Origin: Cupriavidus nantongensis
Lineage (GTDB): Bacteria; Pseudomonadota; Gammaproteobacteria; Burkholderiales; Burkholderiaceae
Length of the DNA stretch: 64,000 nt
Direction: 5' to 3'
NCBI RefSeq assembly: GCF_001598055.1
Contig: NZ_CP014845.1
Span: 1,302,001 to 1,366,000, forward strand
Shown here: in pieces, positions 1 through 7,936 of the stretch
How the letters are laid out: every line of letters starts with the position of its first letter
Position numbering within the stretch: position 1 is the stretch's first letter
Program-made: the position numbers and the translations under genes
Notes under the pieces: model-generated
Told to the model about the DNA's origin: nothing
What the model saw: the letters and a program-made list of their open reading frames with translations, nothing else
The model's database searches: none

Positions 1-545
1 CCATAAGCTAAATCAATGCCACCGACAAATGCAATCTCTCGGTCTATGACTACAAGTTTTTGATGATGACTGAAATATGTGGTGTTTCTAGTAGCATTGG
101 ATTTCGCGACCGCCACGTGCACACACTTTTCCTTGCTGGAGTAGCCAAGGTGAGTATTGATTGCTTCCAGTGCATTACATGTTTGATCATCATAAGTTTG
201 CACCGGGCTGGTATCGTCCCAGGGCAACACATAAATCTTGACCTTGCGCTTGGCCGCTTCACACAACACATCCCAGAGGCGCTTACCAGGAGCCAGCATC
301 GCGTCCCAGTTCACTTGCCATCCTATGATGCAGATCTCCTGCGAGGCCTTTTCACAGGCGGCGATAAAGTCGGCGAAATACTCTCGCCCGGTAGTGAAGG
401 ATACAACCTTGTTTCCCGCTGTCTCTTTGGAGAACACTGCGCCGTGCCCTACCCAGAGATTGCTGGTTGCTGCGCCTTGCGCGGCCCTTCCCTCCTTACC
501 AATAATTTGCGTAAGGACGCGAGACGATTTTTCTTGCCCAGCCAT
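1..545 (-). CDS. Phospholipase D-family T6SS effector (Tle5-like), 3' part cut by window edge
   Basis: The gene starts at an ATG two bases after the vgrG1 stop and runs off the left edge with about 181 residues visible. Residues 160-180 carry the first HKD signature of the phospholipase D superfamily: H161-x-K163-x4-D168, followed by a Gly-Gly-Ile-Asp stretch. The second HKD motif expected in the family would lie outside the window. There is no signal peptide, as expected for cargo delivered on VgrG. Immediate coupling to a VgrG with a C-terminal extension is the classic setting of Tle5 (PldA/PldB) lipase effectors, which hydrolyse phospholipids in target membranes. Seen: the motif and the position. 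Inferred: delivery by vgrG1. The immunity gene, if any, would be further left. Confidence 0.85.
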   Translation of the reverse strand, partial: MAGQEKSSRVLTQIIGKEGRAAQGAATSNLWVGHGAVFSKETAGNKVVSFTTGREYFADFIAACEKASQEICIIGWQVNWDAMLAPGKRLWDVLCEAAKRKVKIYVLPWDDTSPVQTYDDQTCNALEAINTHLGYSSKEKCVHVAVAKSNATRNTTYFSHHQKLVVIDREIAFVGGIDLAY

Positions 546-547
546 GC

Positions 548-3500
548 TCACTTGACCTTAATATGGTTTAGCAGCGCTTCGCCTGTCGTATGTTTGATAT
601 CGCGAGCTGCAACGTCAGCGTAGTATTCTTCTACTGGATGTCCTTCTGCGACTCCGAAACTATCGGCGTATCCCATTGCGTTGAGCGCATGCGCCATTTT
701 TTGCCGGTCATCCCATTCTTCGGATTCACGCAAAAGCGAAACCCGGTGCACTTGGCTATCACAGACAAGCCAGATCTGATTGATGTGCTTATTACAAGCA
801 CCTTGCAATACATTTTGTTCAGCCATTGACAAGGCCAGCTTTCCAGCGTCGTCACTCTTGCCCCGCAAAATCTCGTTATCGCTATATAGGGCTTCGAGTT
901 CGCTCTCGGCCTTGACAATGCGCCAATCGGTCAGGGGGAACGCCGCCCCCAGCGGACCCGGTACATCCTGTAATGCAATATTGAACTGCACTGGAATGTC
1001 CTCTATGGCCGCATCCGGGAATGACGGTAGGACGTAAGCCGTATCCACCGCCCCCTCAAACTTCCTCTGTGCCGCCTTATAAGTAATCGCCCCCGGACAC
1101 TCCACGGTAATATTTCCGTCCTCGATCAATATCGACGCCCCACCCGCCGTGGCAATGCGGATCCGTTTCGCCGCGGCGAAATCCACGTTCATGTTGGCCG
1201 ACACCACGGTCAGGTCGTCCCGTGCCGCCAGCTTCAGCAGATCATGCTGCGCCTGGATATCGATATCATCCTGTCCCGCCGTCAGTTGCAGGCCGATATT
1301 GTTGTCCCCAGCACCCGACAGTCCCGCCGCGACACCAATCGCCTGCGCCGCGTGTACGCGGGCCTGGCCAGCTACCGCGATGTTGCTGTCCTGGCCACTG
1401 GCCAGTGCCACGCTTTCGCCGTTGGCAATCTGCAGGTCCTGGCCTGCAACCACCGCCAGCCCGGCCCGGCCGTTGAGGTGGACCATGGCCGCGGCCTGGT
1501 GCGGAACCTTGCCGGGGGTCGTGGTGTTGCCGCTGGACGCATCGTCTTTGGCCGCTTCGAGCGCTTGACCATCGACCATGCCGGAAGCAGCCTTGGTCTG
1601 CTTCGACAAGGGGGCTTCGTCATCCTTGCCGGTGGACAGGGCCCGGGTCTGGTGCGTGGTCGCGCCCTGGCTCAGGGTCTTGACGAGGTCGCCCGCCTGG
1701 CGCAGCAACGCTATGCCGGCGGCGTTGTCGCCGGTGGGCAGCGCGCGGCCGGTGGCGGCGTCGCGGTAGGTGGTCAGCAACAGGCCGGCCTGGCCGCGCA
1801 CGGCGGCGTGGCCGTCGGTGCGCAGCTCGAACCCCTGGCCGCGGAAGCTGCCGCGGCGGTTGTCCTGCTGATGGATCAGGTGGCCAAGGTTGAGCTGGGT
1901 CGACTGCAGCGTGGTGGCCAGTTGGGTGCGCAGCTGGCTGTCGCTGTCGTCCAGCACCAGTTGGTTGTAGCCCTTGCCGCCGTGTTCCTGGCTCTTGAAA
2001 CCCGTCAGCGCCGCGGCATTGCGGTGGCCGTCGGGCTGAGCGCCCAGGCCGTGCCAGGCGGGGCTGTTGCCACCAGCAAGGTTGCCTTGCGCGCTGGGGG
2101 CGCTGTCCGTGCCCTGTGCGTACAGGGATTGGCTGTCGCTGCTCGCCGCGGCGCTCTTGCCGCCTGGCGTCGGTGCGTGGCCGGCTTCGCCCTGGCCGTT
2201 GTACAGCGCGCCAATGACGAACGGCTGGTCGATGTCGTCGTCGGCGAACTTGACCAGCACTTCCTGCCCGATGCGCGGCAGCCATTGCCAGCCCATGCCG
2301 GCGCCGGCCTGGCGCTGTGCGACGCGGATCCAGCGGCTGCTGCGGTCGTCGGCGCGCTCGCCGCGCTGCCAGTGGAAGCGCACGCGGATCTCACCGGCGG
2401 GGCTGGCGTGGTGTTCGGCGTTACCTTCGGCCTGGGACTGGCCGTCAGGACCGACGACGATCGCGCTATGTACCCCTAGCGGGCCGGAACGGCTGTAAAG
2501 ACGAGGACAATTGACGTCAAGGACGCAGGCGCGCCACGGACGGCGGGCGTCGATGGCGCGGAAGATGGCCGCGTAGCCCTGTTCGCGTGCTGCCGTCTTC
2601 AAGGCTTTGGTCGGGACCAGGCGCACGGGATCGTGATCCGGCAGCACTCCCAGCAGCCCGGGGGTTGCCTCCGGCGCGTCGGGTGCCGGCGGGGGTGTGT
2701 CGAAACACAAAGCTGCCTCGAGCGGTCCCATGCGATCGGCCAGTGCGGCGCTCGTGTCGGCCGCGAGGTTGTTGATGCCGCAGTGCTCCACCGCATCGAG
2801 CAACAGCGGGTAGCCTGCCGCATCATCTTCCTGCAGCGGCAGGTGTGGGCAGCCAGTGACGGTCAGGCGCATGCCGCTGCGCAGCGTGCGCACGGACGCC
2901 CGGCCGGTGAACAGCAGTGCGCGGGCCTCGACAGCTTCGATCACCTGCTCGGCAACACGCTGCGCGCTCGCGGCGTCCGGCGCCAAGGACAGGCTGACGG
3001 ACAGGTACGGATCCGGGCTGACCGCCCGGCCCGCATTGCCAACGTAACGTGCCGGCGCGTGGCCGCGGATCGCACGCTTGGCCTCCGGGTCCCATGCCGT
3101 CACGGCCACGCCGCCCACCGTCGCGCGGGTCTCGCACGCCAGCTGCTGGATGGCATCGGCCGATTCCTGGCTGTGCGCGCGATGGAAGCGGATGCCGCAA
3201 CCTGCCGCGGATTCTTCGTCTTCCGGCAATTGCGCGCTGTCGGCAAAGATCACCACGGCATGCCCGCTGGGCGCTTCCTCGTCTTCCACGACGGTATAGC
3301 CCAGGCCGGCCTCGGCCAGCAGGCGCGACAGGAAATGAAAGTCGGTCTCTCGGAACTGCGCGACATGTGCACGCTCGCCGATGGCGGCAATGCGCGCCTC
3401 GGCGCCGGCCGCGTAGCGCCATTGCGCGTGCGGCGCATAGGGCTGCAGCACGGTCTCGATGATGCTGTCGAGCTTGCGGTTCTGGAACACCTGGCTGTTG

Positions 3501-3844
3501 CGCTGCTGCGTGGTCAGCCACAGCCACGGCACCACGGTCAGGCGATAACGCGCCAGGCTGCCGTCGGCACCGAGCTTCTCGGCCTGCCGGATCAGGCCGG
3601 TGCGGCGCGACTGGCCGCCGCCGGTGAGCGTGGTCAGCAGCGTGACACGTTGGCCAAGCAGGCTGTCCAGTGCGATATCGGCGTTGGCACTGACCGCGAC
3701 GATGCGCGACTCGGCCAGCGCGGACACGCCTTCGCGGCCGATCCAGGCCTCGACGGCGAGTTCGCCCAGCGCGCCTTCACCTTCCAGCGCATACAGGCGG
3801 TGCGCCGCACTGAAAAGATGTTGGTAAAGAGTGGTTACATCCAT
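548..3844 (-). CDS. vgrG: VgrG spike protein with C-terminal extension (vgrG1)
   Basis: This 1098-residue protein is the T6SS needle spike. The N-terminal half has the gp27-like hub and gp5-like OB fold. A central segment contains the VgrG landmark 'GMGWQWLPRIGQEVLVKF' followed by 'QPFVIGALYNG'. Residues of roughly 690-930 form the DUF2345 beta-helix blade with Ala/Gly/Asp repeats. After about residue 950 comes an extension of some 150 residues that begins with a transthyretin-like beta segment and is unlike the other VgrGs here. Such extensions act as built-in cargo adaptors. The phospholipase D gene starts two bases downstream, so it is the probable cargo. The ATG at 3844 gives the usual VgrG N-terminus; the ribosome site (GGACAG) is weak. 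Confidence 0.95.
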   Translation of the reverse strand: MDVTTLYQHLFSAAHRLYALEGEGALGELAVEAWIGREGVSALAESRIVAVSANADIALDSLLGQRVTLLTTLTGGGQSRRTGLIRQAEKLGADGSLARYRLTVVPWLWLTTQQRNSQVFQNRKLDSIIETVLQPYAPHAQWRYAAGAEARIAAIGERAHVAQFRETDFHFLSRLLAEAGLGYTVVEDEEAPSGHAVVIFADSAQLPEDEESAAGCGIRFHRAHSQESADAIQQLACETRATVGGVAVTAWDPEAKRAIRGHAPARYVGNAGRAVSPDPYLSVSLSLAPDAASAQRVAEQVIEAVEARALLFTGRASVRTLRSGMRLTVTGCPHLPLQEDDAAGYPLLLDAVEHCGINNLAADTSAALADRMGPLEAALCFDTPPPAPDAPEATPGLLGVLPDHDPVRLVPTKALKTAAREQGYAAIFRAIDARRPWRACVLDVNCPRLYSRSGPLGVHSAIVVGPDGQSQAEGNAEHHASPAGEIRVRFHWQRGERADDRSSRWIRVAQRQAGAGMGWQWLPRIGQEVLVKFADDDIDQPFVIGALYNGQGEAGHAPTPGGKSAAASSDSQSLYAQGTDSAPSAQGNLAGGNSPAWHGLGAQPDGHRNAAALTGFKSQEHGGKGYNQLVLDDSDSQLRTQLATTLQSTQLNLGHLIHQQDNRRGSFRGQGFELRTDGHAAVRGQAGLLLTTYRDAATGRALPTGDNAAGIALLRQAGDLVKTLSQGATTHQTRALSTGKDDEAPLSKQTKAASGMVDGQALEAAKDDASSGNTTTPGKVPHQAAAMVHLNGRAGLAVVAGQDLQIANGESVALASGQDSNIAVAGQARVHAAQAIGVAAGLSGAGDNNIGLQLTAGQDDIDIQAQHDLLKLAARDDLTVVSANMNVDFAAAKRIRIATAGGASILIEDGNITVECPGAITYKAAQRKFEGAVDTAYVLPSFPDAAIEDIPVQFNIALQDVPGPLGAAFPLTDWRIVKAESELEALYSDNEILRGKSDDAGKLALSMAEQNVLQGACNKHINQIWLVCDSQVHRVSLLRESEEWDDRQKMAHALNAMGYADSFGVAEGHPVEEYYADVAARDIKHTTGEALLNHIKVK

Positions 3845-3994
3845 TCGCTGTCCGTTCGTGCAGCCGCAACTGCGTCAGGGGCCGACATGCCGCGGGTCTA
3901 CCGTTGCCGGTGCCCGCCTTGATTGCAAGCACGGTGTGGCGCATGCCGGGCCGCCACACAGATTCTCTGTCATGCGATCGAACCGTCGCGGGGT

Positions 3995-4831
3995 TCAGTT
4001 GCGCGCCTTGGTGGTGGAGCGCGTGCTGGCTGTCGCCGTGCTGATCGGCTTGCCCTCGGGTTGGGACAGTAGCGCCGCCAGGACTTCGGCGTCTGGGTCA
4101 GCCGTTGTGGCGGAGGATTTGCGACGTGTTGTTTTCGACTTGGCCGAGGCGGTGGCCTTGGCGACGGTCTTCTTGCCCTTGCTGTTCGCGGCGGTACTGG
4201 CGGTGCGTTTTTCCACCGGCGGCGTCGTCTTCGACGTTGCTGTCTTTTTGGTATTTTTGCTGACTTCAGCGGTCTTGGGCATGGCCCCGGCCGCCTGGGT
4301 ACCGAGGGACGTCAGCGCGGCCAGCGTGGTCGCGCCCGCGACGGCACCTGCGGCAACCGCTGTGCCTTCGACCTTGCCGAGCCGATCCAGCGCAGGGTCG
4401 CTGTTGTCGGCATCGACGATGGTTGCGGCCTGCGGCTGGGAATTCTCGGCAACCGATTGGGCAGATTCCGCTGGATCGGCGGCATTGACCGGCGCCGATG
4501 CGGGCGCATTGTCGGCCAGCGTCTGCCCGCCGGGCGCAGCTACGCCGGCGGCAGGCTGTGCGGGGACCGCCGGATTGCCCGCCTGAACCGATACGGGCGC
4601 ATCGGCGCCCCGGTCCAGCCATAGCCAGCCGGCCACAGCCGTAGCGGCAACAGCGACCAGGCCCGCTCCCAGGTAGCGCCCAGCCGGCTTCCTGGCCGGA
4701 GCCTTGGCCGCCATCGGCACGCGGCCTTCCAGGCTGGCCAGGATGCGGGTCTGCCCGGCGGCGCCGGCGTCAGGCTCGCTGCCGAAGAGCGTTGGTGGCG
4801 CTGACGGCTTCACATCGTCGCTATTGCTCAT
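3995..4831 (-). CDS. Membrane-anchored Lys/Ala/Thr-rich protein of the T6SS locus, function unknown
   Basis: The 278-residue product has a short cytoplasmic N-terminus of about 50 residues, one hydrophobic helix at roughly 53-70 (Tyr-Leu-Gly-Ala-Gly-Leu-Val... to Trp-Leu-Trp), then a long low-complexity periplasmic-type tail. The tail is rich in Ala, Pro and Gln at first and in Lys, Thr and Ser later. No catalytic motif is visible. It lies upstream of vgrG1 on the same strand (150-base gap) and is transcribed divergently from the TagX-like peptidase gene across a 277-base gap (4832-5108). The basic tail could bind peptidoglycan or nucleic acid, but that is only a guess. The gene is probably real: codon use matches the locus and the start has a divergent promoter region behind it. 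Confidence 0.65.
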   Translation of the reverse strand: MSNSDDVKPSAPPTLFGSEPDAGAAGQTRILASLEGRVPMAAKAPARKPAGRYLGAGLVAVAATAVAGWLWLDRGADAPVSVQAGNPAVPAQPAAGVAAPGGQTLADNAPASAPVNAADPAESAQSVAENSQPQAATIVDADNSDPALDRLGKVEGTAVAAGAVAGATTLAALTSLGTQAAGAMPKTAEVSKNTKKTATSKTTPPVEKRTASTAANSKGKKTVAKATASAKSKTTRRKSSATTADPDAEVLAALLSQPEGKPISTATASTRSTTKARN

Positions 4832-5108
4832 CTGTCATCAAGAAATTTGAAATAAAATGCGCGGCGGACGCTACCGGCCGGATTTACAATTACCGGCCCG
4901 TTGTGTCATATATGGCAGATTCGATCATTTTGGCCTTAGACTCCCGGATTCTACGGCTGGCATCGTCGAAAGACAAACCCGATACGGGGGACATCCCCCC
5001 GGATTGAGATCAAACCGAATACAGATGTAAAAAATACTGAATATGCTCGACGCCCTTGCGGAGGCTTCGCCCCCCGGGGCGTAGCCCAGCCCGGTCAAGC
5101 AGGTAAGC

Positions 5109-5966
5109 ATGGTCTTTGTCGCACTGGTCCTCTATTTCGTGTTGATGGTCGCCGCTGCTGCCGTGCTGCTTCTTCCCGCAGTACGGCAGCGCTGCTTTGC
5201 GATGGCGCGCTCGCAGTGGCGCCGCCTGAGCACCAGCGCGGCGTCAGCGGGCTCGCAATCGGCCAGTTCGATCCGCCACTCCGTGGGCAGCGCCACCACG
5301 ACACTGGCTTCAGCCCGTGACTTCCTGGCCAAGCGCCGCGCACTGGTGCTGGCTGCCGCAGGGGTGGTGACTTTGCCGCCGGTGCTGGCGCTGGCGTTGC
5401 GTCACCGGCAGGTCTTCCAGTTCGAGGACGATGACGGTGTGCGCGAACCGGATCCGCAGATCGCCGCACTGCTCAATGGCGAGCGACTGGTGCCGCCGCC
5501 ACCGCTGCCGCCAGAGGTGTTCACCACGCGCGAAGTGGAGCTGATCCGCCCGGCGATCCGCGAGGCCAGCCGGGATTGGGAGCAGCTGGATGCCGAATTC
5601 AGGCAGCGGCTGCTGCTGGTCTACAAGATCATGCACGACGAGCACGGCTATGAAATGGCGCTGCTGGAGGGCTACCGCAGCCCGGAACGGCAGGCCAGGC
5701 TGGCGGCGATGGGCAGCCACGTGACGCAGGCCGGCGCCTACCACAGCTACCACCAGTTCGGGCTGGCCGCGGACAGTGCCTTCTACCGCGACGGCAAGCT
5801 GGTGATCAGCGAGAAGGATCCGTGGGCCATGCGCGGCTACGAGCTGTATGGCCGCGCCGCGGAGTCAGCCGGCCTGGTCTGGGGCGGCCGCTGGAAGATG
5901 ATGGATCTCGGGCACGTCGAGCTGCGCCGTCCGGGTGTGCTGGGCAAGCGGCCGGCACAGCAATAA
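5109..5966 (+). CDS. M15-family (VanY/TagX-like) peptidoglycan peptidase, membrane anchored
   Basis: The 285-residue product has hydrophobic segments at about 3-25 and 78-97, then a catalytic domain. Zinc-ligand and active-site motifs of family M15 are visible: Ser213-x-His215-x-x-Gly218...Asp222 and Gly-His269-x-Glu271, with an upstream Gly-Tyr-Arg (R190). It should cut peptide cross-links or stems in peptidoglycan. It is the first gene of the plus-strand arm with PAAR, tssM and tagF. TagX, an L,D-endopeptidase of Acinetobacter T6SS clusters, has the same fold and clears a path through the cell wall for the apparatus; the same role is inferred here. An alternative is a general carboxypeptidase, but the location argues for a T6SS role. 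Confidence 0.82.
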   Translation: MVFVALVLYFVLMVAAAAVLLLPAVRQRCFAMARSQWRRLSTSAASAGSQSASSIRHSVGSATTTLASARDFLAKRRALVLAAAGVVTLPPVLALALRHRQVFQFEDDDGVREPDPQIAALLNGERLVPPPPLPPEVFTTREVELIRPAIREASRDWEQLDAEFRQRLLLVYKIMHDEHGYEMALLEGYRSPERQARLAAMGSHVTQAGAYHSYHQFGLAADSAFYRDGKLVISEKDPWAMRGYELYGRAAESAGLVWGGRWKMMDLGHVELRRPGVLGKRPAQQ

Positions 5967-6053
5967 CGGCACGATCGTCCCGCATGGCGGGGCTGGCAGG
6001 AACATGGATACAGGACCGGCAGCGGTTGGCCGGCGCAATTTTGGGAGAGCGTA

Positions 6054-6323
6054 GTGGCACGTCCTTTCATTCTGCTGGGCGACAAGACCGACCACGGCGG
6101 CGTGGTGATCACCGCCTCGGGCAACACCAGCACCAACGGCAAGGGCATTGCGTGCGTGGGCGATCGTGTCACCTGCCCGCGCTCCGGGCATGGCGGTACC
6201 ACCGTGATCGTCACCGGCGACCCCAACGTGATCATCGACGGCCGTGCCGCCGCGCGGCACGGCGACAAGACCGCTTGTGGCGCAACCTTGCTGTCCAGCC
6301 AGGGCGTGACCGGCAGCACATGA
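6054..6323 (+). CDS. PAAR-domain spike tip protein
   Basis: The 89-residue protein is a stand-alone PAAR domain, the conical tip that caps VgrG. It opens with 'RPFILLGDKTDHGG' and continues with the repeated beta pattern (Gly-Asp-x-Val-x-Cys-Pro at about 41-46, 'GDPNVIIDGRAAARHGDKT' at about 60-78) and the Cys/His residues that bind zinc in this family. It has no C-terminal toxin. The start is a GTG at 6054, supported by GGGAGAG about seven bases upstream; no in-frame ATG fits better. It sits between the TagX-like gene and the unknown membrane protein, in the operon that includes tssM. Confidence 0.93.
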   Translation: MARPFILLGDKTDHGGVVITASGNTSTNGKGIACVGDRVTCPRSGHGGTTVIVTGDPNVIIDGRAAARHGDKTACGATLLSSQGVTGST

Positions 6324-6381
6324 AGTCCCGGCATCGAACGGCCGTTTCAAACGCCATTTCGCCGCTTCTCGACACGAAACC

Positions 6382-7875
6382 ATGTTTCCAAGACTGATCA
6401 AGTCCACGCTGATCCTGTTCGCGGTGTTCGCCGTGGTGTGGGTCGCGACCATTGCCTGGTGGCAGTCGATCAATCGCATGCCGACCACCACGGATATCGT
6501 CACGCACCTGGCGCTGATGCCGGCGGGCATGGTTGCTGCCTATCTGGTCATCAAGCGGGCCCTGGACGGGATCCGTACCAATGTCGCGGCCGCCAGCCAA
6601 AGACCCGCCACTGCGGCGCCCGGAGCAGCCGGCAATGCCGTGGAGGGGGTGCAGGCGGAGCCCAACGATCCCACCCGTACCTGGCGCGCGGCGCTGCTTG
6701 CCACCGCCTTGCGCACGCCCGCCGGCAACGCACCCGATGCGCTGGCGGAGGCCGCCAAGGCCGGCAACCGGCCCGGCCTGGTTGCGATGGATGGCTTGCC
6801 CGCGCCTGTCTTTGCTGCCCAGGTCGAGTCGCTCGATATCGAAAGCCTGCGCACGGAATTCACCGCGCGCACGCCTGATCTGGTCTGGGACGACGAGGCC
6901 CTGCGCGCGCTCGCGCTTGCGGCCGAGGTCACCGACGAGCTCGCCATGCAGGCCGCGGTCTACGCGCCAGCCGGCCACGACATGGCCTTGCCGGACAGCA
7001 CCGCGCCGCTGGTGGCCACCCTGCTGCTGCCGCGTGGCTGGCCCGAACCGCGCCAGGCCGCGGCAGGCGACTGGTTGCGCGAGCGCTTGTCCCAGTACTG
7101 GCCAGCCGCGCGGCTCACGCTGGAAGCCACGGCCGCGCGCGGCGACGGCGATGCCCTGCTGCTGCTCGATCGCGCCACGCAGGCCGTGAACCGCCCGGTC
7201 GACGGCCAGTCCGCGCTGCGCATGCTGGTGGCCGCCGATTCGCTGATCGGCGCCAATGCCGTCGAGGCACTGGAACAGGAAGACCAGCTCTTCAGTGCGC
7301 GCTGCCCGCATGGCCGGACCCCGGGCGAGGCCGCCGCCGGCGTGCTGCTGGGCGCGCATCAGCCTGCCGCCGGCGCGGCCGGGACCGGCACGGACGAGGA
7401 TGCCGACGCCCAAGCCGACAGCGCACCGATCCTCGTTACGCGCACGGCAATGGCCCGCCTGGAAGCGCCTACCGCAGACCGCGGCCAGCCCCGGCTCGAG
7501 GCACTGGCCCAGGCTGTCGCCCAGGCGCTCGACACCATTGCCGGCAAGGCCGAAGCCGCGCCCCAGGATGCAGCAGACACCGCGCCGCAGCCCGAAGAAG
7601 CCCCGGCGGCAGTGGCAACCATCGTCACAGACACCGGCGTCCACCCCGTGCGCACGGTCGAGATCGCCCAGGTCGTCAGCACCCGTTTCCCCACGCTGGA
7701 CCCCGTTGCCGACCTGCTGGCGCTGGGCCTGCCGTGCGGCTACGCCGGCGCCGCCGGTGCGCTGCTGCCAGTGGTGGTGGCCCATCAGCTGGCGCTCGAC
7801 GGCGGCCGGCCCGTGCTGGCACTGAGCGCCGGCGACGCGCAGCAGCGTGGCGCCGTTGCGATCCTGCCGGCGTGA
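6382..7875 (+). CDS. T6SS-locus membrane protein of unknown function upstream of tssM
   Basis: The 497-residue product has two hydrophobic helices near the N-terminus (about 8-27 and 41-58), then a large soluble Ala-rich domain with no motif I recognise. It contains acidic, Pro-rich linkers around 330-440. It is co-directional with PAAR (58-base gap) and ends 61 bases before tssM, so it is part of the membrane-complex operon. Position and topology suggest an accessory subunit of, or partner for, the TssJLM complex; this is inference. GC content and codon use match tssM. I could not assign a family by eye. Confidence 0.75.
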   Translation: MFPRLIKSTLILFAVFAVVWVATIAWWQSINRMPTTTDIVTHLALMPAGMVAAYLVIKRALDGIRTNVAAASQRPATAAPGAAGNAVEGVQAEPNDPTRTWRAALLATALRTPAGNAPDALAEAAKAGNRPGLVAMDGLPAPVFAAQVESLDIESLRTEFTARTPDLVWDDEALRALALAAEVTDELAMQAAVYAPAGHDMALPDSTAPLVATLLLPRGWPEPRQAAAGDWLRERLSQYWPAARLTLEATAARGDGDALLLLDRATQAVNRPVDGQSALRMLVAADSLIGANAVEALEQEDQLFSARCPHGRTPGEAAAGVLLGAHQPAAGAAGTGTDEDADAQADSAPILVTRTAMARLEAPTADRGQPRLEALAQAVAQALDTIAGKAEAAPQDAADTAPQPEEAPAAVATIVTDTGVHPVRTVEIAQVVSTRFPTLDPVADLLALGLPCGYAGAAGALLPVVVAHQLALDGGRPVLALSAGDAQQRGAVAILPA

Positions 7876-7936
7876 TCCATCACCTGACCCGCACCCCCGC
7901 CCCCAAATCCCGTATTGCTCCCGAGCCAAAGGCAAC

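Noticed and set aside
7847..7936. Upstream extension of tssM
   Set aside because: It overlaps the preceding gene and encodes a Pro/Arg-rich leader absent from TssM proteins; the start at 7937 gives the family N-terminus.
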